From: Clostridiales bacterium
GTDB taxonomy: Bacteria; Bacillota; Clostridia; Lachnospirales; Lachnospiraceae
DNA: 5,258 nucleotides
Assembly (NCBI GenBank): GCA_015655565.1
Contig: JAATEU010000553.1
Location: 1 to 5,258 of the forward strand
Direction: 5' to 3'
Shown here: in pieces, positions 1-4,574 of the stretch
How the letters are laid out: every line of letters begins with the position of its first letter
Numbering within the stretch: position 1 is the first letter of the stretch
Notes under the pieces: model-generated
What the model was told of the DNA's origin: nothing
The model's database searches: none
What the model saw: the letters and a program-made list of their open reading frames with translations, nothing else
Translations under genes and position numbers: made by a program

Positions 1-222
1 ATTTGCAGGCGCCGTCGGTGCCTCGGTATCTGTTATTGTTTCAGCATATACTTTCTTATAACCAAATGAAGACAAATCAGGCTATACGGCTAATTCGGTA
101 ACTAAAATCAAAATCAATAACAAGGCTGTTAATTTAAAGCCGGCTTTCCAATTAAATCTCTTATTCTTTTTAGCTTGAACTGGTTTCTCCAAGCTACAAA
201 ATATTTCATTTTTACCCCACAT
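1..222 (-). pseudogene. Secreted protein, N-terminus only, interrupted by in-frame TAG
   Basis: The frame starts at an ATG at 222-220 preceded by GAGGAGG with 9 bases between AGGAGG and the ATG, so the start is well supported. The first 46 codons give a basic N-terminus (KKNKR at residues 18-22) followed by a hydrophobic run at about 31-42 (LTALLLILILVT), as in a Gram-positive signal peptide. Codon 47 (84-82) is TAG. The same frame then stays open for 27 codons to the window edge and reads YKKVYAETITDTEAPTAPAN at its end. A VYAE-type signal-peptidase site followed by a TEAPTAP-like linker is typical of secreted clostridial proteins with fibronectin type III or carbohydrate-binding domains. 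I infer that the TAG interrupts one original gene. The domain that would define its function lies outside the window. Alternatives are a sequencing error or real readthrough. I am confident of the reading frame but not of the function. Confidence 0.6.
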
Positions 223-268
223 AATATATAACCTCCTCAACCTTCAATTTTCTTTTATAATATTACAA

Positions 269-296
269 ATTTTACTGTTTTTTATTGTTTTGTAAA
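269..296 (-). promoter_or_regulatory. Candidate sigma-A promoter for the interrupted secreted-protein gene
   Basis: On the minus strand, TTTACA (296-291) and TAAAAT (274-269) are separated by 16 bases, each matching the consensus at five of six positions. Transcription would begin near 262, leaving a leader of about 40 bases that includes the AGGAGG site. The surroundings are very AT-rich, so chance matches are easy here. Confidence 0.4.
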
Positions 297-343
297 AATT
301 AAGCAATTTTAAGTAATTTTTTGGATTACTATTTCACATATAA

Positions 344-613
344 AAAATAGGAAGTTTTATCGACCGGAAAATCAATGCCGACGGTTCTATGACTGGGGCA
401 CCTTTAAGCTTTTATATTCAGGTACATAATATAAAAACAATTTTCTATTCCGTTAAAAACCAGTGGATTGATTTTGTGAACTGGACTGAAAAAAGAGAGG
501 AATATGGAGTTGCTAAAAACTTCACTGTATCTTATGGCTCTGATGAAAAGAAACACAATTACCCGGTTATAAATTGGGAGCCTAATGAACTACAAAAAGG
601 GGAGTGTAAATGA
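344..613 (+). pseudogene. Open frame of unknown family, probably a 5'-truncated remnant
   Basis: This frame is open for 89 sense codons from just after a TAA at 341-343 to a TGA at 611-613, which is long for DNA this AT-rich and suggests real coding. The only ATG in it, at 389, has no Shine-Dalgarno sequence, and protein-like sequence extends upstream of it (FIDRKINADGS directly before the Met). A start upstream has therefore probably been lost. The product from the ATG would be 74 residues, rich in aromatic and charged residues (QWIDFVNWTEKREEYG in the middle, NYPVINWEPNELQKGECK at the end). It shows no signal peptide or membrane segment. I do not recognise the family. Its last five codons lie inside the stem of the terminator that serves the opposite strand. 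It could also be a small intact gene with a weak start. Confidence 0.4.
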
Positions 614-631
614 ATATCATTTACACTCCCC
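594..631 (-). terminator. Intrinsic terminator of the alpha/beta hydrolase gene
   Basis: A perfect 15-bp inverted repeat (599-613 and 617-631, GGGGAGTGTAAATGA arm) encloses a 3-base centre. On the minus strand it is followed by TTTTT (598-594). It lies 68 bases past the stop of the hydrolase gene, so it should end that transcript. On the plus strand no T-run follows, so it is probably one-directional. The stop codon of the plus-strand remnant is inside the stem. Confidence 0.8.
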
Positions 632-698
632 CCATCTATTATACAACACGGATCCCTTAATGCCAAAATAATTTGCATAAACTGGCCGATATTGCAAA

Positions 699-1613
699 TT
701 AGACTGTTTGGATTATTTCATAAATTTCGGCTCGTGTTTGTTTACCCTCTCTGGTAAAGCCCAGCATTGGCCAACAGTGCATCATATTTTCTCCAATATG
801 AATATGTACCCTGACATTTCCTCTCTTTGCTGCTTGCTCGACATCTGGGATGTAGGCATAAAACAGTTCACAACTGCCAAAATAAACATCCATCTCAGGC
901 AGTCCTTCCCATGATATATCAAATGCACGCATCAAATAAGCACTGTTCTCATCTACAAGAACCCGATGAATGTTCTTGCAGAATACTATGGGAATCATTG
1001 TATCCTTTTTTTCCTGCTGCCTCATTCTCCCAATTTGATCTTCATTGGGCGGCATCTGTAATCCTGGAGACAGCATAATTAGTCTGCCGGGAAACGGCAC
1101 AGGTAACTTCTCATGGCGAATGTAGAGGCACGCAGTTAAGCAGAAGGCGGCTCCCGAAGAATTCCCCATAAACACAATTTTGTCTGACTCGTAGTATCGT
1201 AGCATTTCCCAATAGACATCGGTCAAACTTTTTACGGTGTCTATCAGCTTATACTTAGGAGCCAAAGGGTACATCGGTAAATAAACCTCTGCTCCGGTAC
1301 GTTCCGCAATCTCTCCTGCCAAAGCAAAATCTCCCTGATCGGGCGGCATAAAATAACCGCCGCCAAAGAACAGTAACACAGCTTTTTCCACTTTACTATC
1401 CTGAGTCTTAACAATATAGCACGGTTGGCCTCCAAGGATTTTCATCTGATATTCATATTTCTTTCTAAGTTTTCCAGAAGGACCTTTGACATTTTGACGT
1501 TTGCCAAAATTCCTGACCATTTTGTCAAAAGCCTCCCCCTCTTTTCCTAAAATCCATTTCATTTGGAATACATGCAATGCGACATCGCAGATAGAATATA
1601 AAAAACTCGCCAT
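699..1613 (-). CDS. Alpha/beta hydrolase, HSL/abhydrolase-3-like esterase
   Basis: A 304-residue protein with the layout of the hormone-sensitive-lipase (bacterial family IV, abhydrolase-3) esterases, which hydrolyse carboxylic esters of unknown natural substrate. The start at 1613 is backed by GAGAGGAGGT with a 7-base spacer. Beta-strand VLLFF (79-83) leads into the oxyanion glycines GGG at 84-86. The nucleophile elbow is GNSSG (150-154) with Ser152 as the likely nucleophile. The acid is probably Glu249 in FGSCELF, and His279 in NMMHCWP fits the catalytic histidine. The length is normal for the family. One oddity is that the usual HGGG motif reads FGGG (Phe83 in place of His). No convincing export signal is seen, so it is probably cytoplasmic; the first 20 residues are mildly hydrophobic. 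It is transcribed alone: a terminator precedes it and another follows it, and a perfect palindrome lies just upstream of its ribosome binding site. The fold assignment is firm; the substrate is unknown. Confidence 0.85.
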   Translation of the reverse strand: MASFLYSICDVALHVFQMKWILGKEGEAFDKMVRNFGKRQNVKGPSGKLRKKYEYQMKILGGQPCYIVKTQDSKVEKAVLLFFGGGYFMPPDQGDFALAGEIAERTGAEVYLPMYPLAPKYKLIDTVKSLTDVYWEMLRYYESDKIVFMGNSSGAAFCLTACLYIRHEKLPVPFPGRLIMLSPGLQMPPNEDQIGRMRQQEKKDTMIPIVFCKNIHRVLVDENSAYLMRAFDISWEGLPEMDVYFGSCELFYAYIPDVEQAAKRGNVRVHIHIGENMMHCWPMLGFTREGKQTRAEIYEIIQTV

Positions 1614-1632
1614 GCAGCGAACCTCCTCTCCC

Positions 1633-1650
1633 GAGTGTTATATAACACTC
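1633..1650. promoter_or_regulatory. Perfect 18-bp palindrome, candidate operator upstream of the hydrolase
   Basis: GAGTGTTATATAACACTC is an exact palindrome ending 5 bases before the Shine-Dalgarno of the hydrolase gene. Its size and position fit an operator for a dimeric repressor such as a TetR-family protein. In RNA it could instead fold as a 7-bp hairpin with an AUAU loop next to the ribosome binding site. No T-run follows, so it is not a terminator. No cognate regulator lies beside it in the window; the only regulator here is the distant GntR protein. Confidence 0.5.
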
Positions 1651-1675
1651 CGTATTTCCACCCGCTTGATAAAAT

Positions 1676-1691
1676 TCTGTTAATCTGTTAA
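1676..1691. repeat. Tandem 8-bp direct repeat upstream of the hydrolase
   Basis: TCTGTTAA occurs twice head to tail (1676-1683 and 1684-1691) between the candidate promoter and the palindrome. A short inverted repeat, GTAAA-6-TTTAC, sits next to it at 1700-1715. These could be regulator contact sites, but they are short enough to be chance. Confidence 0.3.
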
Positions 1692-1719
1692 TTCTTACAG
1701 TAAAATATCCTTTACACCC

Positions 1720-1748
1720 ATCATACCGCATTATCCCATACAAAACAA
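1720..1748 (-). promoter_or_regulatory. Weak candidate promoter for the hydrolase gene
   Basis: TATGAT (1725-1720) matches the -10 consensus at five of six positions. TTGTTT (1748-1743) lies 17 bases upstream but matches only the TTG of the -35 box. It overlaps the tail of the preceding terminator. Transcription from about 1713 would give a leader of about 100 bases containing the direct repeat and the palindrome. I saw no better promoter in this gap. Confidence 0.25.
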
Positions 1749-1783
1749 GACACAGCTTCCCCTTGGCGGAAAGCTGTGTCTTG
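1742..1783 (-). terminator. Intrinsic terminator of the HEAT-repeat gene
   Basis: A perfect 13-bp stem (1771-1783 with 1746-1758, arm CAAGACACAGCTT) and a 12-base loop are followed on the minus strand by TTTT (1745-1742). It lies about 116 bases beyond the stop of the HEAT-repeat gene and separates that transcript from the hydrolase gene. On the plus strand only TTGG follows the stem, so it works mainly for the minus strand. Confidence 0.75.
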
Positions 1784-1899
1784 TTGGTGCGAGTGGTGAT
1801 TTTAGATATTTTAGTATGGGCATTGTCTGGGCCATATTTTATGGATAATACGTTGCTATTTAATCACAACGGCAACATCGCCACTAAGCACACGCGCAA

Positions 1900-2523
1900 T
1901 CATTCACGGAGCTTTTTCATTACTTTTTTAACCCTTGTCTGTTGTGAACCGGACAATTTTTCAAAGCGGCCTTCGATGGTACTTGCTATTTGCTTTATAT
2001 TGTTTTTATTAAAGCAAATGGACATACGTTCGAGATGCTGCGGAATTTCCTTGGCTCTGCATTTTGTCAAATGCTGAATGAGCAGGGGCAATATGCGTTT
2101 CGCATATTCTTTATCTGTTTTACAAAGTGCGGCAAAAACGCTGATGCTGTTGTCCACCGTGATAACACTGCCGTTTTCATAGGCGGTATAAATGTCTTCA
2201 AAATGCGAGTAGACCGGTTTGGGGTTCAGCTCTGCAATGCGACCAAGCGCCGTCATTGCACCCCAAACGAGGCGATTGTCTTTGGACTTTAGCAGCCCGA
2301 TAAAATTTTCCGCATAAGGTGCAACCAGTTCCGGCTTGCGCTCGCCTATTTCATAAAGCACCTTGACGCAGTCACTGGCAACCGCTTTGTCCATGTTGAG
2401 GCCTACCACGATTTCTGCGATACCTTCCTTGTCCCGCGTATTGACCAATTGCTCTGCCAGCTCGACATTGGGTTGCTCATCATTTCTCCCAAGAGCACTT
2501 GCTATCTTGTTTAATATTGGCAT
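1900..2523 (-). CDS. HEAT-repeat-like all-helical protein
   Basis: A 207-residue protein with no signal peptide or membrane segment, made of paired amphipathic helices. The start is supported by AAGGAGG with an 8-base spacer. Helical repeat units can be seen at about 32-66 (IAEIVVGLNMD, then CVKVLYEIGERKPELV), 67-103 (YAENFIGLLKSKD, then VWGAMTALGRIAELNPKPV), 104-139 (FEDIYTAYENGS, then SISVFAALCKTDKEYA) and 140-178. The pattern of one helix, a turn, then a second helix ending near Lys-Pro is that of HEAT or ARM repeats, which act as protein-binding scaffolds. A lysine- and arginine-rich tail (RVKKVMKKLRE) ends the protein. No enzymatic motif is seen and the partner is unknown. The gene appears monocistronic. 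Between its stop and the terminator (1784-1899) I find only a 15-codon frame overlapping the stop by ATGA, too short to call. Confidence 0.75.
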   Translation of the reverse strand: MPILNKIASALGRNDEQPNVELAEQLVNTRDKEGIAEIVVGLNMDKAVASDCVKVLYEIGERKPELVAPYAENFIGLLKSKDNRLVWGAMTALGRIAELNPKPVYSHFEDIYTAYENGSVITVDNSISVFAALCKTDKEYAKRILPLLIQHLTKCRAKEIPQHLERMSICFNKNNIKQIASTIEGRFEKLSGSQQTRVKKVMKKLRE

Positions 2524-2582
2524 CTTTCCTTCCTCCTTCGCATTATAGCCAGAAATGTTATCCGCCTTCTGTCGTTCACCTG

Positions 2583-2611
2583 ATTATACTACGGAAACTC
2601 CGGTCAGTATA
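2583..2611 (-). promoter_or_regulatory. Weak candidate promoter for the HEAT-repeat gene
   Basis: A perfect TATAAT (2588-2583) lies about 60 bases upstream of the start codon, with TATACT (2611-2606) 17 bases further up as a poor -35 box. A second TATAAT at 2547-2542 is too close to the Shine-Dalgarno to serve. The rest of the gap between this gene and the hydrolase fragment (about 2612-2750) shows nothing I can name. Confidence 0.3.
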
Positions 2612-2794
2612 TTAAATAAGATCGTCCAACACTTTCAGGCGGTGGAATGTCCGTTGTGGTGCCGGGCATTGAGAATGTGTGGAGCTGTTCAATTTGGACA
2701 AGGGGTTTATAAGCTGAGAATTTCAATTTCCCGCTTGCTTTTTCTGCTTTTTTAACTTTTGATGTCTAATACGGGTTGTGCCGGAGGAAACAGC

Positions 2795-2818
2795 AAAAGC
2801 CTGATAAAATAGGCTTTT
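2795..2818. terminator. Short terminator-like hairpin inside the hydrolase fragment
   Basis: An 8-bp perfect stem AAAAGCCT/AGGCTTTT with an 8-base loop. On the plus strand the stem runs into TTTTT; on the minus strand it ends in TTTT followed by GCTG. It is probably the original terminator of the hydrolase gene, brought close by the deletion. The stem is short, so efficiency is doubtful. Confidence 0.4.
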
Positions 2819-2835
2819 TGACATAGATAAAGGGC

Positions 2836-2875
2836 CGAAGTATTCAACAGTCCAATCAAACTGTTCAAAACTTCG
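2836..2875. repeat. Imperfect 16-bp inverted repeat at the end of hydrolase homology
   Basis: CGAAGTATTCAACAGT (2836-2851) and ACTGTTCAAAACTTCG (2860-2875) are inverted copies matching at 14 of 16 positions around an 8-base loop. The right arm starts where the dienelactone hydrolase resemblance ends (after DKV). It may mark a deletion junction or a small inserted element; no target-site duplication is evident. Confidence 0.45.
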
Positions 2876-3134
2876 ACCTTATCATATGAAAATGGGGGTT
2901 TATGAATCATATTGGGACAAAAGACATCGAAACCGGCTTCCATAAATTTTTGACATTGATCTTTTATAAATTCATTAACTCCATAAATCTCATGAAGTAC
3001 AATAATTGCCTGTATACTGTTTTCTAATTGGCTTTTCAACTTTTTACCTCATGTAATATAAATAATTTGCAGTACCAATCCCTGCTTGGGGTGTTGGGGT
3101 AATAATTCATCCTTATTTTAACACTTAGAGGAAC

Positions 3135-3179
3135 AAAAAGAAACCGACAAATTTTATGTTGAAATTTGTCGGTTTCTTT
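3135..3179 (-). terminator. Intrinsic terminator of tRNA-Leu
   Basis: A perfect 18-bp stem (3162-3179 with 3137-3154, AAAGAAACCGACAAATTT arm) with a 7-base loop, ending in a T-run on the minus strand. It begins 2 bases after the tRNA 3' end, so the tRNA is a single-gene transcript. Confidence 0.9.
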
Positions 3180-3181
3180 GC

Positions 3182-3266
3182 TGCAGTCGAAGGGACTTGA
3201 ACCCTCACCCAGTTTACCCGGACTAGAACCTGAATCTAGCGCGTATGCCAATTCCGCCACGACTGC
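3182..3266 (-). tRNA. tRNA-Leu (anticodon CAG)
   Basis: The 85-base gene folds as a class II tRNA. The acceptor stem GCAGTCG/CGACTGC is perfectly paired with A as the discriminator base, as expected for leucine. The anticodon arm CTAGA-TTCAGGT-TCTAG gives anticodon CAG (3232-3230), reading CUG. A long variable arm built around CCGGGTAAACTGGG follows, then a T arm with the TTCAAGT loop. The 3' CCA is not encoded (the bases after the discriminator are GC), so it must be added by a CCA-adding enzyme, as is common in Firmicutes. Confidence 0.95.
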
Positions 3267-3283
3267 AAATTAGTAACGTATAT

Positions 3284-3311
3284 ATTCTACTACAATTTAG
3301 CGGGATGTCAA
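3284..3311 (-). promoter_or_regulatory. Sigma-A promoter of tRNA-Leu
   Basis: A perfect -35 TTGACA (3311-3306) and -10 TAGAAT (3289-3284) are spaced by 16 bases on the minus strand. Transcription should start near 3277, about 11 bases before the mature tRNA 5' end. Confidence 0.75.
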
Positions 3312-3565
3312 GTGAAAAGTGATTAATTTTTGAATAAAAATATTCGAAATTTTATTTTTAAATTATGAATGCTGGATGGACAAAAGATATCAAAATATTA
3401 AAAATAACAGTTGATGCCAATGAATTCTCAAAATTCTGACAGGCATGCTCAATGACTAGAAGAATCAAGGAGAATAGGAGGTATGTTTTTAAACCCTTCT
3501 CTGCTAAGGTTGATATAAGTGACTATGGAACCCAGCTTAAATAAACAGGAATTTTAATTGAATTT
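3312..3565. other. AT-rich gap with no supported gene
   Basis: Between the tRNA promoter and the end of the GntR gene I see no supported gene. On the plus strand one frame from 3365 to 3544 is open except for a TGA at 3437-3439 (24 codons before it, 34 after). It has no ribosome binding site and no recognisable family, so it could be a decayed gene or chance. An AGGAGGT at 3477-3483 sits only 1 base from an ATG and leads to an 11-codon frame. No clear terminator for the GntR gene is visible here. Confidence 0.4.
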
Positions 3566-4276
3566 TTACACAATCAACTGAAACTGATCCCCTAATATCA
3601 ACTGTTTAGAACGATGGATTTTCTTACCGTCTGAGCAGCAAACCGTACTTTTTATGCAAAGCATAGGGTATCCTTCTTTGATGTTTAGATAAGTAGCAAC
3701 ATCAAAGGTTGCATGTTCCATATCGATATATTTTCTGGAAACTCCAAAGGTAATTCCGTATTTATTCTTTAAAATCTCATATAATGACTTATTATTTAAG
3801 TCTTCTTGCAGTAAAAACGAAAAAGAAGACGGGAAGCGTGAATATTCCACAGATATAGGAATATTATCCGCATACCGGATTCTTTCAATATTAATTACTT
3901 TATCCCCTGGTTGCAGGCATAAATGCTGCTGATCCGATATGGTAGCATCTTCAATAACACATTTTAATACTTTTGCACCGGGGACTTTATTCTGTAATCT
4001 GCAGGTATCACTAAAACCGATAGTCTCTGCGACGTTTTTCTTTAATTTATCTTTTGAAATAAAGGTTCCTTTTCCCGGAATCCGTACCAGGTAACCTTCT
4101 GAAGTAAGGGAATCAAAAGCGGCCCGGACGGTTACACGGCTTATGTTATTCGTTTTACTTAATTCTAATTCCGTAGGGAGTTTGTCCCCTGGTTTAAGGG
4201 TACCATTTTGGATGGAATCAAAAATCTGGTCTTGCAGCTGTTTATATAATGGTGAAGATTCCGAATGGTCAATCAT
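3566..4276 (-). CDS. GntR-family transcriptional regulator (HutC/UTRA type)
   Basis: A 236-residue cytoplasmic DNA-binding regulator of normal length for the HutC branch of the GntR family. The winged helix-turn-helix spans about 9-74: PLYKQLQDQI, LKPGDKLPTELELS, then SRVTVRAAFDSLTSEGYL and the wing GKGTFIS (68-74). The UTRA ligand-binding domain covers about 92-233, with its usual R-x-R and P-I-S-V-E-Y segment (ERIRYADNIPISVEY, 131-145) and an ending of the form RSKQLILGDQFQL. UTRA domains usually bind a phosphorylated sugar or amino-acid derivative that releases the repressor from DNA. The start has CGGAGG with an 8-base spacer. The gene is divergent from the SIS-domain deglycase gene, so I infer it controls that gene in response to a fructosamine-type phosphate, as FrlR does. 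It may also bind the shared 298-bp region to regulate itself. No convincing promoter was found for it. Confidence 0.9.
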   Translation of the reverse strand: MIDHSESSPLYKQLQDQIFDSIQNGTLKPGDKLPTELELSKTNNISRVTVRAAFDSLTSEGYLVRIPGKGTFISKDKLKKNVAETIGFSDTCRLQNKVPGAKVLKCVIEDATISDQQHLCLQPGDKVINIERIRYADNIPISVEYSRFPSSFSFLLQEDLNNKSLYEILKNKYGITFGVSRKYIDMEHATFDVATYLNIKEGYPMLCIKSTVCCSDGKKIHRSKQLILGDQFQLIV

Positions 4277-4470
4277 CAGTTCTGCCTCCGTATTTATCTT
4301 AATTTTACTCGAACATGTATTACTTATTTTTTTATCCTGTTTCTATATTCTAATATAAAACATTTGGTAAAAAAAATCCAGAAGTTTATAAAAGAATAAT
4401 AAAGATACAAATAATCAGATATAATAAAACTAAGATTATAAAAAATATATAGTAAAATGGCAAATATGCA

Positions 4471-4499
4471 TTGACATATGTATCTAAAAGTATTATTAT
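4471..4499 (+). promoter_or_regulatory. Sigma-A promoter of the frlB-like gene
   Basis: A perfect TTGACA (4471-4476) and TATTAT (4494-4499, five of six to consensus) are spaced by 17 bases. A TATAAT at 4497-4502 is an alternative at 20 bases, too far from the -35 box. The start would be near 4506, with a leader of about 69 bases. The 8-bp palindrome ACATATGT (4474-4481) overlaps the -35 box. The remainder of the 4277-4470 gap is extremely AT-rich with nothing I can name. Confidence 0.65.
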
Positions 4500-4503
4500 A
4501 ATG

Positions 4504-4560
4504 GTATGATAAAACAATACATATAACGATATGGAATAAAAATATGTAAATGTATCATAC
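4504..4560. promoter_or_regulatory. Symmetric GTAT-n-ATAC elements, candidate GntR operators
   Basis: GTATCATAC (4552-4560) is a perfect odd palindrome of the GT-n5-AC form used by many GntR-family sites, and it abuts the Shine-Dalgarno. GTATGATAA (4504-4512) is a near copy at the predicted transcription start. GTATGATA and TATCATAC also form an 8-bp inverted repeat 41 bases apart, with an inner ACATAT/ATATGT pair (4519-4524, 4542-4547), so the leader could also fold. Assignment to the neighbouring regulator is inference. Confidence 0.45.
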
Positions 4561-4574
4561 AAGGAGAACGCAAT

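Larger units (their letters stand above)
2752..3039 (-). pseudogene. Dienelactone hydrolase family, N-terminal fragment only
   Basis: The frame begins at a TTG (3039-3037) with GAGGT 6 bases upstream and a TGA in frame just before it, so TTG is the only reasonable start. Residues 1-55 match the N-terminus of dienelactone-hydrolase-like alpha/beta hydrolases: IQAIIVLHEIYGVNEFIKD (9-27), with the family's conserved His-Glu after the first strand, then a helix and FDVFCPNMIHKPPFSYDKV (37-55). Homology appears to stop at about residue 55. The remaining 40 residues (VLNSLIGLLNTSALYLCQK onward) are unlike the family and run through an inverted repeat and a terminator-like hairpin. The full enzyme is usually over 200 residues; the nucleophile Cys or Ser elbow, the Asp and the His are all absent, so the product cannot be an active hydrolase. 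I infer a deletion that removed the centre and C-terminus. The tRNA-Leu terminator separates it from the tRNA upstream. Confidence 0.65.

Noticed and set aside
1525..1743. Minus-strand 72-codon frame upstream of the hydrolase
   Set aside because: It overlaps the start of the hydrolase gene in another frame and runs through its leader and palindrome; it is best explained as chance.
1857..1903. Fifteen-codon frame overlapping the HEAT-repeat gene stop by ATGA, suggesting translational coupling
   Set aside because: It is too short, resembles nothing I know, and ends in TAG well before the terminator.
1990..2548. Several plus-strand frames across the HEAT-repeat gene
   Set aside because: They are antisense shadows of the minus-strand gene, which has the ribosome binding site and the helical-repeat pattern.
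2555..2755. Plus-strand 66-codon frame between the HEAT-repeat gene and the hydrolase fragment
   Set aside because: It has no ribosome binding site, an irregular composition, and covers the likely promoter of the HEAT-repeat gene.
3036..3260. A 74-codon minus-strand frame beginning MAELAYALDSGSSPG
   Set aside because: It is a translation of the tRNA-Leu gene and its terminator, a well-known kind of false protein call.
3182..3266. tRNA-Leu as an integration site of a mobile element
   Set aside because: No integrase gene and no repeat of the tRNA 3' end was found elsewhere in the window.
3365..3544. Plus-strand frame with one internal TGA, possible decayed gene or selenocysteine gene
   Set aside because: There is no ribosome binding site, no family resemblance and no SECIS-like hairpin evident after the TGA. 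A run of this length with one stop is not improbable by chance.
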